Shown piece after piece: positions 7,849-16,272 of a DNA stretch of 32,850 nucleotides. Under the pieces are notes generated by a model, which made no database searches, was not told the origin of the DNA, and saw nothing but the letters and a program-made list of their open reading frames with translations. The position numbers and the translations under genes are program-made. The DNA comes from JBDKTH01 sp964558295 (GTDB lineage: Bacteria > Planctomycetota > Planctomycetia > Pirellulales > Thermoguttaceae). Position 1 is the first letter of the stretch, and every line of letters starts with the position of its first letter. The stretch lies in NCBI GenBank assembly GCA_964558295.1, contig CAZLDQ010000042.1:1-32850 (forward strand). Direction: 5' to 3'.

Positions 7849-8391
7849 ATGCCTGAGCCAGATCCCCGTATTGCCGTTTACCCCGGCTCCTTCGACCCAA
7901 TCACGCTTGGCCACCAGAATGTCATTGAACGGGCGAGCCACCTGTTCGACCGGCTGATCGTGGCCGTCGGGATCAACGTTGAGAAGGCGCCCCTGTTTTC
8001 CGCCGACGAGCGGGTCGAGTTGATTCGCCAGGCGACGGGTCACCTGCCGAATATCGAGATTCGCACGTTTTCCGGCCTGTCCGTGGAGTTCGTCAAACAG
8101 TGCGGGGCTCAGGTGATGGTTCGCGGGGTGCGGCCAATCACGGACATTGCGGCCGAGTTGACGATGATGATGGCTAACCGCCGGTTGGCCCCGGAAGTGG
8201 AGACGCTGTTTATGATCGCCGATGGCGAACTGGCCCACGTTTCCAGCTCGCTGATCAAACAGATCGCTCCGATCACGGAAGATGAGAAGCTGCTGCGGTT
8301 CTTGCCAGCATGTGTTGTCCGCGCCTTGCGAGCGAAGATGGACAGCAAGACGGTCAAAGCAGCGGAGGCCGACTCGCTCGGAAGCCCGTAG
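7849..8391 (+). CDS. coaD: Phosphopantetheine adenylyltransferase
   Basis: A 180-residue enzyme that transfers AMP from ATP to 4'-phosphopantetheine, the penultimate step of coenzyme A synthesis. The nucleotidyltransferase signature appears as YPGSFDPITLGH (residues 11-22, with the TxGH motif at its end). MVRGVRPITDIAAELTMMM and the ISSS-like HVSSSLIKQIA segments are also family hallmarks. Length is slightly above the usual 160-170 because of the C-terminal tail. The ATG at 7849 is chosen because AGGATG lies about 10 nt upstream and the protein then begins just before the first beta-strand; the open frame extends further upstream without similarity. It is convergent with mcsB, with 14 nt between the stops. 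Confidence 0.95.
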   Translation: MPEPDPRIAVYPGSFDPITLGHQNVIERASHLFDRLIVAVGINVEKAPLFSADERVELIRQATGHLPNIEIRTFSGLSVEFVKQCGAQVMVRGVRPITDIAAELTMMMANRRLAPEVETLFMIADGELAHVSSSLIKQIAPITEDEKLLRFLPACVVRALRAKMDSKTVKAAEADSLGSP

Positions 8392-8405
8392 GGAACCGGC
8401 GATGA

Positions 8406-9485
8406 TCAATTGTTCTCGCCGTCGCTGGCGTTCTTCTCTTTGTTCAAATGGCGGCGGAGGTACCGGGCCCGCTCGATATTGCGGTCGGCCGTGTCGAGTT
8501 CGACCCCGCTAAGCTTCTGAAGGTGGGCCGGTTGCGTGTGGATGAACAACTCATTGACCTTGGGAATCGCGAGATCTTCGATCAACCCCAAGTTCACGCC
8601 CATTCGCACGCTGGACAACAGGTGCATCGTCTCTTCGGAACTGATCGTCTGGGCGTTACGTAGAATGCCGTAAGCCCGGCTGACGCGGTCGTGGAGATTT
8701 TCGTGGCTTTCACGAACGAGGAAATCCCGGGCCTGACGTTCGTAGTCGATGATCACCGGGACGATGTCACCCACTTGCTTGATCAGTTCTTCCTCGCTCC
8801 GACCAAGGGTAATTTGATTACTGATCTGGTAGAAGTCTCCCATGGCCTGGGAACCTTCGCCGTACAGGCCGCGCACGGCCAAGCTGATCTTCTGGAGGCT
8901 GCGGAAGACTTTCTCGATCTGCCGGGTAATGACCAGCGCGGGCAAATGAAGCATGACACTGACCCGCATCCCAGTCCCCACGTTGGTGGGACACGCCGTG
9001 AGGTAGCCGAGCCGATCGTGATAGGCGTAAACGACCCGTCCTTCCAAGATATCGTCGATGCGATTGATCCGCTCCCAGGCGTTTTGCAGATCCAGCCCGC
9101 TTTGCATAACCTGAATGCGGAGGTGATCTTCTTCGTTGACCATGACACTGAACTTTTCGCACTGGTCGATGGCAACGGCTCGCGCGCCCTGAGCTTCGGC
9201 ATGCTCGCGGCTGATCAATTGGCGTTCGACGAGGAATTGTCGATCGATGCCATTGAGCCCCTCAACATCGATGTAGAGGAGATCCTCACCGACGGCTCGC
9301 ACGCTTTCTCTGAGGACGTTTTCAATTTGACTGCGATCTTGGGGGGTCGCCCGGCTAATAAAGGGAAAATCGGCCAAATTGCGGGCCAAGCGAATGCGGC
9401 TGCTGATGACAATGTCCGACTCGGGGCCGATGCCCCGGAGCCACTCGCCAATGCTCCGCGTCAGATCGTCCAATTCCACAGTCAC
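8406..9485 (-). CDS. mcsB: Protein arginine kinase McsB
   Basis: A 359-residue ATP:guanidino phosphotransferase. McsB phosphorylates arginines on damaged proteins and so tags them for ClpCP, as known from Bacillus. Visible motifs are ISSRIRLARN near residue 28, the catalytic acidic NEEDHLR at 118-124 and the reactive-cysteine loop TACPTNVGTGMR with Cys165. Length matches the family (about 350-365). It starts with GTG at 9485, overlapping the mcsA stop by 4 nt (GTGA), so translation is probably coupled. Neither ctsR nor clpC is adjacent, unlike in Firmicutes, so the regulatory context must differ. Confidence 0.93.
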   Translation of the reverse strand: MTVELDDLTRSIGEWLRGIGPESDIVISSRIRLARNLADFPFISRATPQDRSQIENVLRESVRAVGEDLLYIDVEGLNGIDRQFLVERQLISREHAEAQGARAVAIDQCEKFSVMVNEEDHLRIQVMQSGLDLQNAWERINRIDDILEGRVVYAYHDRLGYLTACPTNVGTGMRVSVMLHLPALVITRQIEKVFRSLQKISLAVRGLYGEGSQAMGDFYQISNQITLGRSEEELIKQVGDIVPVIIDYERQARDFLVRESHENLHDRVSRAYGILRNAQTISSEETMHLLSSVRMGVNLGLIEDLAIPKVNELFIHTQPAHLQKLSGVELDTADRNIERARYLRRHLNKEKNASDGENN

Positions 9486-10000
9486 TTCTCCTCCGCACTC
9501 TCAATACGACGGATCTGATCGCGCAGTTTGGAGGCCCGTTCATAGTCTTCGTCAGCAACAGCCTCTTTCATCTCGCGGCGAAGGCGAATCAGTTGAGTCC
9601 GTCGCTCACTCCCTTTTGGGGACCGCTTGGGCGTCTTGCCCGTGTGCTCATTCTCACCGTGAATATTCAGGATCAGCGGTTCCAGTTGGCTCTCAAAGCA
9701 GACATAGTCGTGAGGACAACCCAACCGCCCTTGGTTGCGAAATTCGTAGAAAGTAATACCGCAGACGGGACAGCACTGCTGGTCGAGCTGGGCCAATTCT
9801 TCGGCGGTCTGACCGACCGGCATGTGTTTGGCGATCTGTTGGGCCAAGGCGGCCATGGCCGCATTGGTGGTGGGCTCCTCGCTAGACTGGGACAGGTATT
9901 CCCGGGCATGATCTTCACAGAGGTGAAGTTCCTGGGGTTTCCCGCCGGTCAGTTCGGTAATATGAAATGTTGCCGGTTTTTCACACTTTTGGCATCTCAT
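9482..10000 (-). CDS. mcsA: McsA-like zinc-finger UVR-motif protein, activator of McsB
   Basis: A 172-residue protein with CxxC-type zinc ligands: CQKC at the N-terminus, then CEDH, CPVC and CPHD. The C-terminus holds a UvrB/UvrC (UVR) motif around MKEAVADEDYERASKLRDQI. McsA binds McsB and stimulates its kinase activity. A conserved acidic/charged linker joins the two parts. The ATG at 10000 is preferred because GGAGAG lies 7 nt upstream on the coding strand and the protein then begins at the first zinc motif. It overlaps mcsB by 4 nt, which indicates an operon. Confidence 0.9.
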   Translation of the reverse strand: MRCQKCEKPATFHITELTGGKPQELHLCEDHAREYLSQSSEEPTTNAAMAALAQQIAKHMPVGQTAEELAQLDQQCCPVCGITFYEFRNQGRLGCPHDYVCFESQLEPLILNIHGENEHTGKTPKRSPKGSERRTQLIRLRREMKEAVADEDYERASKLRDQIRRIESAEEK

Positions 10001-10308
10001 CCTTGCTCTCCAGACCACCCTTCCTTCTGGATTCTAACACTGGCCCCCTGCCTGTCAACCCGAGCCGTCCCCCACCCGAAAGCTACCTGTTTTGCGTCAA
10101 AACCACTGGCGTGCAAACGGTTCCGAGCTTGCTTGTCGGCAGGCCGAACGAGTGTTAAGCTGGGGCATAGGTCACTGATGAGCAGATCAGCCCCCCCACA
10201 TTGCCGCCTCATGTCAGTGAGGTGAACTTTCCCTGCGAGTGCCCCCTCTTTTCGGATATGACGAAAAAGCAGACAACTTAATATCCTGATTTCACCCGCT
10301 TCTGCCAA
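10001..10308. other. Divergent mcsA-trpE intergenic region with leader hairpin
   Basis: This 308-nt gap separates divergent mcsA and trpE. It has an imperfect inverted repeat, tcactgatgag (10172-10182) with ctcatgtcagtga (10208-10220): 11 pairs and a 2-nt bulge. A weaker hairpin at 10249-10268 follows, ttttcg with cgaaaa. They lie in the likely trpE leader, but no tandem Trp codons, leader peptide or T tract is visible, so classical attenuation is not supported. No RNA gene was recognised. Confidence 0.4.
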
Positions 10309-11808
10309 TTGGCCGAACAGGCAGATCTTGTCCCCGTCTATCGCCGTCTGGCGAGTGATTCACTCACCCCAGTCACGGCGTTCCATAAGTTGGACGCAGG
10401 CCGGTGTGCCTGTCTGGCTGAAAGTGTCGTCGGAGGCGAGAAGGTCGGTCGGTACAGCTTCCTGGCCCCACACCCCTTTTTCGAGATTGAAGCCTACGGC
10501 AACCGTGTGACGGTTAGCTCCCCCTCAGGTGTTTCCGCCTCAGGGGCACCGATTCTGGAGACGCGGCAGTTTGACTGCGCCAACCCCTTGGACGAGTTGC
10601 GTCATCGAATTGGGGCGGTGCGCACGGCGAGACTCCCCGAACTCCCCCCGTTTTGCAGCGGCGCGGTTGGCTATGCGGGTTACGACATCGTTCGCTACGT
10701 GGAACACTTGCCCAACGCCCCGGCCGACGACCGCCATGTGCCCGACATGGCGTTCGCCTTCTATGACCAGATGGTGGTGTTCGACCACGTGACCAAGACA
10801 ATCGTCGTCGTGGCCATGGCCCGTCTCGACCGCAGCGGCAGTGATCGTCAACGCGCCTATCAGGCCGCTTGTCAACGGGTGGACGACCTGGTCAACCAAT
10901 TGGCCACCACTCCTTGCGATCTTCAACCGGTCGACATCAACACCGAAGGCGAACCGACGCTCCCGTACAAGTCGAACTTCACGCAGGAGCAGTTCGAAGA
11001 AGCCGTCGCGAAGTGCGTGGAGTATATCCGCGCCGGCGATATCTTTCAGGTCGTCATCAGCCAGCGGCTCGAAGTGCCGATTCAAGCCCATCCCTTCCAG
11101 ATTTACCGCACCCTGCGGGTCGTCAACCCTAGCCCGTTTATGTTCTACGTGCGTATGCCGAGCGTGACGCTTGTCGGCAGTTCGCCGGAGATCATGGTTC
11201 GCGTCAAAGACGGCCTAGTCACGACCCGGCCCTTGGCCGGCACGCGCCGCCGCGGCGCCAGCGAAGAAGAAGACAACCGGCTGGCCGAAGAACTACTCGC
11301 CGATCCGAAAGAACGGGCGGAACACGTGATGCTCGTCGACCTGGGCCGCAACGACGTAGGGCGGGTGGCACAGTACCGCACGGTCCAACTGAGCGACGTG
11401 ATGACGATCGAACGCTACAGCCACGTGATGCACATCACGTCGAACGTGACCGGCCAGTTGGCCCCCGGGATGACCGCCTTCGACGCATTGCAGGCTTGCC
11501 TGCCGGCCGGCACCGTCTCGGGCGCCCCGAAGGTCCGCGCGATGCAAATCATCGACGAAGTCGAGCCCTGCCGCCGCGGTCCCTATGCCGGCGCTGTCGG
11601 CTATTTCGATTTCAACGGCAATATGGATACGTGTATCGCCCTGCGAACCCTCGTGATCCAGGGCAATAGGGCCTATGTGCAGGCCGGGGCGGGGATCGTC
11701 GCCGACAGCGTCCCGGAAAACGAGTGGAACGAGACGCTCAACAAAGCCCGCGGGCTGCTCAAGGCGATTGAATTGGCCGAAGCGCAAGTGAACTCCAGGA
11801 TGTCCTGA
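10309..11808 (+). CDS. trpE: Anthranilate synthase component I
   Basis: A 499-residue chorismate-utilising enzyme making anthranilate with a TrpG glutaminase, the first committed step of tryptophan synthesis. The N-terminal regulatory domain (about 1-170) has CACLAESVVGGEKVGRYSF, corresponding to the LLES feedback element but with Ala. The catalytic domain shows AGDIFQVVISQR, PLAGTRRRG, LVDLGRNDVGRV, PAGTVSGAPKVRAMQIIDE and VQAGAGIVADSVPENEW, which distinguish TrpE from MenF-type isochorismate synthases. The start is TTG 10309; an in-frame stop at 10279 excludes more upstream sequence and the first Met codon comes far too late. No trpG is adjacent. MenC follows after 11 nt. Confidence 0.92.
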   Translation: MAEQADLVPVYRRLASDSLTPVTAFHKLDAGRCACLAESVVGGEKVGRYSFLAPHPFFEIEAYGNRVTVSSPSGVSASGAPILETRQFDCANPLDELRHRIGAVRTARLPELPPFCSGAVGYAGYDIVRYVEHLPNAPADDRHVPDMAFAFYDQMVVFDHVTKTIVVVAMARLDRSGSDRQRAYQAACQRVDDLVNQLATTPCDLQPVDINTEGEPTLPYKSNFTQEQFEEAVAKCVEYIRAGDIFQVVISQRLEVPIQAHPFQIYRTLRVVNPSPFMFYVRMPSVTLVGSSPEIMVRVKDGLVTTRPLAGTRRRGASEEEDNRLAEELLADPKERAEHVMLVDLGRNDVGRVAQYRTVQLSDVMTIERYSHVMHITSNVTGQLAPGMTAFDALQACLPAGTVSGAPKVRAMQIIDEVEPCRRGPYAGAVGYFDFNGNMDTCIALRTLVIQGNRAYVQAGAGIVADSVPENEWNETLNKARGLLKAIELAEAQVNSRMS

Positions 11809-11819
11809 AAGCAATTCCC

Positions 11820-12932
11820 ATGCAAATCGACTCGATCGAAGTCTTCCACGTCGCATTACCGTTGAGCAAGCCCCAGACGAGCGTCGCCGGTCCGGCGGAC
11901 AAGCTGGAGACCGTGCTGGTGCGGATGACGAGCGGCTCGACGGCTGGCTGGGGTGAGGCCAGCCCGGGAAACGCCCCCCTGACAAATCCGGAATGGGCAG
12001 CCGGTGCGTTCGGGTGCGTGCGTGACTGGCTCGCCCCGCGGCTTGTGGGCAGGATGATCGATACGGGTAAGGACCTCCAGAATGCCCTGGCCGGTTTCCG
12101 CGGCAACCAATTCGCCAAAGCGGCCCTGGACACGGCCTGGTGGGATCTCAAGGCCCGTCGCGACGGCCTGCCGCTTCATAAGGTTCTCGGCGGTGACAAG
12201 GAACAGGTCGAGGTTGGCACGACATTTGACCAAATGGAGTCGCCCGACGAGTTCGTGGCCGCGATCCGCCGAGCGTTCGACGCCGGATTCGGCCGCGTCG
12301 AGTTGAAGATGCGGCCGGGTTGGGAAATCAACATGCTCAACTTCGTGCGCCACGAGTTCCCGATCGAACGGATTCACGTCGATATCGAAGGGGCTCTGCA
12401 CCTGGACAATATGGAGTTGATCTGCCGGCTCGACGATTTCAGTCTGGTGATGGTCGAACAGCCGCTGCCGGCCGACGATCTGGTCGGCCACGCCATGATC
12501 CAGGAGTCGCTGCGCACCCCAATCTGCTTAGACGAAGCGATCACCAGCCCGGAACTGGCCGATATCGCTCTAGAACTGCACAGTGCGCAGTACATTAACC
12601 TCAAGCCGGGCAGGGTAGGGGGGCTCACCCCAGCGTTGGCGATCCACGACGCCTGCCACGAGCAGTGCGTCCCCTGCTGGGTCGGTGCGGTGCCACAAAG
12701 CGCCCTCGGGCAGCGGATCGGTTTGGCCCTGGCCGCCAAGCCCAATTGTTCCTATCCGACTGACTATCCCTTCGCTCCCCTGCTGGCCGAAGACTTGGCC
12801 CCCATGCCAGAACTCGTCCGCGATGAAAAGGACGCGACCTTGCAGGCCAAGCTCTGGACAGAACCGGGCTTAGGGGTAGAGCCCAACATGACGGTTTTGG
12901 AGAAATACACGGTCGCTCAAGTAAAGCTCTGA
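11820..12932 (+). CDS. menC: o-Succinylbenzoate synthase / enolase-superfamily enzyme (MenC type)
   Basis: A 370-residue enolase-superfamily enzyme with an N-terminal capping domain and a TIM barrel. It most resembles the MenC/N-acylamino-acid racemase branch that dehydrates SHCHC to o-succinylbenzoate for menaquinone. Predicted metal ligands are Asp188 (HVDIEG), Glu213 (VMVEQP) and Asp238 (CLDEAI); Lys262 (INLKPGRVGG) is the opposite acid/base. At the usual KxK motif the sequence reads ELK (Glu161-Leu-Lys163), so the first lysine is replaced. It is 11 nt after trpE, probably co-transcribed. The cytochrome b complex elsewhere in the window fits quinone use. A different dehydratase or racemase activity cannot be excluded. 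Confidence 0.82.
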   Translation: MQIDSIEVFHVALPLSKPQTSVAGPADKLETVLVRMTSGSTAGWGEASPGNAPLTNPEWAAGAFGCVRDWLAPRLVGRMIDTGKDLQNALAGFRGNQFAKAALDTAWWDLKARRDGLPLHKVLGGDKEQVEVGTTFDQMESPDEFVAAIRRAFDAGFGRVELKMRPGWEINMLNFVRHEFPIERIHVDIEGALHLDNMELICRLDDFSLVMVEQPLPADDLVGHAMIQESLRTPICLDEAITSPELADIALELHSAQYINLKPGRVGGLTPALAIHDACHEQCVPCWVGAVPQSALGQRIGLALAAKPNCSYPTDYPFAPLLAEDLAPMPELVRDEKDATLQAKLWTEPGLGVEPNMTVLEKYTVAQVKL

Positions 12933-12992
12933 CAGGAGTTGACGACCAAGACCGGTAGTGGCTTCTAATGGGTTTGACAGCCAAAACCTGGA

Positions 12993-13024
12993 GGAAACGC
13001 CCCAGAGGGAGTTCCCTCCAGACG
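12993..13024. repeat. Degenerate half-copy of the 6187-6256 palindrome
   Basis: ggaaacgccccagaggg and gttccctccagacg match the right arm at 6230-6260 in 28 of 32 columns, with one 1-nt gap and three substitutions. The opposite arm is absent here. It lies in the open frame upstream of the GNAT domain. Confidence 0.65.
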
Positions 13025-13068
13025 TTATCCGCCAACGCCAAGAGAGACTGCATTCCCTATCTCGCCTG

Positions 13069-13626
13069 ATGACCGGTCCCCCCAATCTACAGCCGCTGGA
13101 AATCGTTGACGAGGCCCAAGTCTCGCCGGAGCTGGATCGCAAGATCCGCGAGTTGCTCTGCGAGTGCTTCCCGCCCGATGTAGAATTGTTCTCCCAGCAG
13201 CGCTGCTGGCACAACTCCACGCCGGCGTTCTCCGTCGTCTGCCGGGACGAGGAGCGGATTGTCGGCCATGTGGCGATTGTCGACCGCCAGATTACCTGCG
13301 GCGGCCAACCACTCCGCGTGGCGGGCGTGGAAAGCCTGGCCGTGGCGCCGGCTTGGCGTCGCACGAATCTGTCTAAGGAATTGATGAGCGTGGCAATGGA
13401 CGAAGCGACGCGACGCGGTCTCTCGCATGGCTTGTTGTTCTGCGTCTCCGGTCTGGAACGGTATTATCGCGGTCTCGGCTGGCAGAAGTTGGAGCAAGAG
13501 GTGACGATGCGGGATGAGCAGGGCAGGGGGGCACCGCTTCCGGCCAAAAACATCGTCATGCACCTCTCGTTGGCCGGCTCGGTCTTTCCCCCCGGCCCAA
13601 TCGACCTCCAAGGCCCCGATTGGTAA
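13069..13626 (+). CDS. GNAT-family N-acetyltransferase
   Basis: A 185-residue GNAT-fold acyltransferase. The acetyl-CoA binding motif is seen around ESLAVAPAWRRTNLSKEL (a variant of the R/Q-x-x-G-x-G/A loop, with Asn in place of Gly), followed by LFCVSGLERYYRGLGWQKL. The overall order recalls NodA-like and generic acetyltransferases; the substrate is unknown. The frame is open from GTG 12958, adding 37 residues, but that extension overlaps a dispersed repeat copy at 12993-13024, so I prefer ATG 13069. Neither start has a clear ribosome site. A terminator-like hairpin (13626-13656) follows the stop. Confidence 0.72.
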   Translation: MTGPPNLQPLEIVDEAQVSPELDRKIRELLCECFPPDVELFSQQRCWHNSTPAFSVVCRDEERIVGHVAIVDRQITCGGQPLRVAGVESLAVAPAWRRTNLSKELMSVAMDEATRRGLSHGLLFCVSGLERYYRGLGWQKLEQEVTMRDEQGRGAPLPAKNIVMHLSLAGSVFPPGPIDLQGPDW

Positions 13627-13661
13627 GCCTCTTCCAGGCCCAATCACCTGGGGGCTCTTTT
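13626..13661 (+). terminator. Terminator-like hairpin after the acetyltransferase
   Basis: agcc (13626-13629) with ggct (13653-13656) and ccagg (13634-13638) with cctgg (13647-13651) form a two-part stem, followed by ctttt (13657-13661). It sits at the end of the trpE-menC-GNAT group and before the next ribosome site. Confidence 0.45.
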
Positions 13662-13709
13662 CTCCGAAGCCGTTTCCGCCTACACTCTAGAGACGGAGGA
13701 TCGGACACG

Positions 13710-16256
13710 ATGGGGGCGATGATCAGCACGGCAAGCGGGCACGCCCGGCGCTGGCGGACAGCCGTAACGGCAATGTCGCAACCAGGAGAGGCGTCTTTGG
13801 AGCTTATCTCACGGCGTGTGTTTTTGCTTCTGCTATGCCTCGTCTTGTTGGCCACCTTGCCTGGCTGCGGCGGCTGCCGCCGGTCGACGGCCAAGACGCC
13901 GGAGGAATTGGAAAAGGAACTGGCCGAGCGTCAGAAGAAGTTGGCCGAACAGCGCAAGCCCGACCTGCAATTGGAGAAGTTCCGCTTCCACCCTTGTGAA
14001 CCCCAAGCCGACCGAACCTGGTGCAAACCGGGCCATTGGACCAGCGGTTCACTGGCCGCCAAAGCCAACAACTACGATCTGCTCGGCGACTTGGAGACTG
14101 CAGTGACCGATCGCTATGGCAATCCGGTCGGGCTCGTCGGCATGCCGTTCTCGTTGCAAAGCTTGCGCACCATCACCCTGGCCAAGGGACAGCAAAAGAC
14201 GTTCGAGCCCGTGTTCTTCGTTCCCGCCAACGGCCAGCAGTCGTTGCTCTCCTATCGGATCACCATTCGCAAGGGCGGCCGCGGGGGCAAAGAGGGCAGC
14301 CAACTGGTCTCGATGATGCCCGGCTACCAGTATCACTTCGTGGTGCTCGCGCGGACCCCGGGCAGCTATGCGTTTCTCAAGAGTCTCGACTCGGTGCGGA
14401 TGCCCAGCAGTCTGCTCCTGACGAGCGAGGATCACAGCCACTACCAAGTCGTGCTGCTGGAAGGGACGCGTCAGAGTCCGTTGCCCTCACACGGCCTGTT
14501 CTGGACAAGTATCGCCTACGTCCTCTGGGATGACGCCGATCCGGAACAACTCACCCTCGATCAAAAGCTGGCCCTTCTCGACTGGCTGCACTGGGGAGGG
14601 CAACTGCTGGTCAGCGGTCCGGACAGCCTCGACAGCTTGAAGCACAGTTTCCTGGCGCGCTATTTGCCAGCCACGGTTGAGGGCAAGCGTGAGTTCGCAC
14701 AACACGACCTCGCCGAACTCAACACCCACTGGACGTTGCCCGTCGGTCGCGTCCCGGGCCAACAGCTCATCGTGGCTAGATCCTGGTCTGGAGTAACTTT
14801 GAAGTTGGCATCCGAGGCCCGTGAGCTTCCCCACACAGGCGGACTGCTCGTCGAGCGGCGGGTCGGCCGGGGGCGGGTGGTCGTCTCAGCGTTTCGTTTG
14901 GGAGAGAGGGAACTGCGCAACTGGCCCAGCTTCGACGGCTTTTTTAATGCCTGTTTGCTGGGCCGACCTGCCCGACGTTTCTCCGTGGACCATCAGGGCC
15001 TCTCGGTGACCTGGGCCGATCAGCCTCAACTCCAGCACGATCCTCGCCAGGTCTGCAATCTGCGTTATTTCACCCGCGACACCGGGCGCAAGCCGCTCTC
15101 CCTCCAATCCCAAGAGCCCTGGGATGTGGATTTCACCATGGAATCGCAGGTCCCGAAAACGTTCTTCTCCGATGTCGCGTCCTGGAATGACTTCAACACG
15201 GTGGCCAATGAAGCACGCGAGAGTCTGCTGACCGCCGCACGAATCGAAGTCCCGCATCGGAGTTTTGTCCTCTGGGTCGTCGGCGTCTACCTGTTGGTCC
15301 TCGTGCCGATCAACTGGCTGGTCTTCCGGATCGCCGGCCGCGTGGAATGGGCCTGGGCCGCGGCCCCACTGATTGCCATCCTGTGCACAGTGGTCGTAAT
15401 CCGCATGGCGCGATTGGACCTCGGGTTCGCCCGCTCAATGGCGGAAATTGCCATCGTCGAACTCCAGGGCAACTATCCGCGCGCCCACGTGACGCGATAC
15501 AATGCCCTCTACACCTCGCTGACCACTCAATACGAATTCCGCTCCAAGGACCTCGGTACGCAAGTGCAGCCGTTTCCCAAGGTTGACTCCCCCGAAAAGC
15601 TGCGTCTGCTGCCGGGCCAAGGCTTGACGCGTCTGAAGTACGTGTACGGTAGCGAGGTCAGCCTAGCGGGCTTCACGATCCCCTCGAATACGACAGACCT
15701 GATCCATTGTGAACAGATGATCGATCTGGACGGCTCCATCGCAGTGAAGCGAACCTCCCAAGGCCAACCGTGGGTGGCAAACCACACGCCGCTGACCGTC
15801 TATGGAGCCGGCGTGGTGCGCAAGACGGAGCAGGGCCAGGTGGAGGTCGCTTGGTTGGGAACCCTCAAGGCGGGGCAGTCCGCCGCCGTCGAGTTCACCG
15901 CCAAGCCCGAGTCACCGTCCAAAGAGCTCCTCTGGCAAGACCAGCGGCGTCTGATGCTCAGCAAAGGGGACGGCGTCCTGCCCAAAGAAGTGAATCTCGA
16001 ACGCTTGCTCACTCTGGCGGAAGAGGCCTCCGCACTCACGCCAGGCCAAATGCGACTGGTCGGCTGGTCGACCGAAGCCATCCCGGGCCTGGAGATTCTG
16101 CCCACCGCCCGACAAGCGAAGCATGCAGTCCTCGTCGTCGCCAACCTGGAACACGGTCCTTGGCAGGACCCGCGTCCTGACGCAAATACCCGAGCCGACA
16201 TCTGCGGAGAACCTGCGTCCGGCATGTCACGATTCTCCTCGTCCTTCCCCCAATAA
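13710..16256 (+). CDS. Large membrane-anchored auxiliary protein of an ABC-2 transporter operon
   Basis: An 848-residue protein. The N-terminal hydrophobic segment ends in LPGC (Cys53), suggesting lipid anchoring; a start at ATG 13773 would put this Cys at 32, more usual for a lipoprotein, but ATG 13710 has a strong GGAGGA ribosome site 9 nt upstream. A coiled-coil-like KELAERQKKLAEQR segment follows. The region around LDWLHWGGQLLVSGPDSLDS resembles glutamine-amidotransferase-like folds found in large membrane proteins, without a visible catalytic triad. Two membrane helices lie near residues 515-540 and 548-570, then a beta-rich C-terminal domain. It precedes the ATPase by 16 nt, so a role in the transport system is likely, comparable by position to GldG-type partners. 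Exact function unknown. Confidence 0.75.
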   Translation: MGAMISTASGHARRWRTAVTAMSQPGEASLELISRRVFLLLLCLVLLATLPGCGGCRRSTAKTPEELEKELAERQKKLAEQRKPDLQLEKFRFHPCEPQADRTWCKPGHWTSGSLAAKANNYDLLGDLETAVTDRYGNPVGLVGMPFSLQSLRTITLAKGQQKTFEPVFFVPANGQQSLLSYRITIRKGGRGGKEGSQLVSMMPGYQYHFVVLARTPGSYAFLKSLDSVRMPSSLLLTSEDHSHYQVVLLEGTRQSPLPSHGLFWTSIAYVLWDDADPEQLTLDQKLALLDWLHWGGQLLVSGPDSLDSLKHSFLARYLPATVEGKREFAQHDLAELNTHWTLPVGRVPGQQLIVARSWSGVTLKLASEARELPHTGGLLVERRVGRGRVVVSAFRLGERELRNWPSFDGFFNACLLGRPARRFSVDHQGLSVTWADQPQLQHDPRQVCNLRYFTRDTGRKPLSLQSQEPWDVDFTMESQVPKTFFSDVASWNDFNTVANEARESLLTAARIEVPHRSFVLWVVGVYLLVLVPINWLVFRIAGRVEWAWAAAPLIAILCTVVVIRMARLDLGFARSMAEIAIVELQGNYPRAHVTRYNALYTSLTTQYEFRSKDLGTQVQPFPKVDSPEKLRLLPGQGLTRLKYVYGSEVSLAGFTIPSNTTDLIHCEQMIDLDGSIAVKRTSQGQPWVANHTPLTVYGAGVVRKTEQGQVEVAWLGTLKAGQSAAVEFTAKPESPSKELLWQDQRRLMLSKGDGVLPKEVNLERLLTLAEEASALTPGQMRLVGWSTEAIPGLEILPTARQAKHAVLVVANLEHGPWQDPRPDANTRADICGEPASGMSRFSSSFPQ

Positions 16257-16272
16257 GCCCTAGTCACTCGTC

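Noticed and set aside
8691..9518. Open frame of 275 codons on + strand
   Set aside because: Antisense to mcsB, whose catalytic motifs are intact.
10309..11808. Isochorismate synthase (MenF) because menC is adjacent
   Set aside because: The AGDIFQVVISQR and PAGTVSGAPKVRAM motifs are of the TrpE type.
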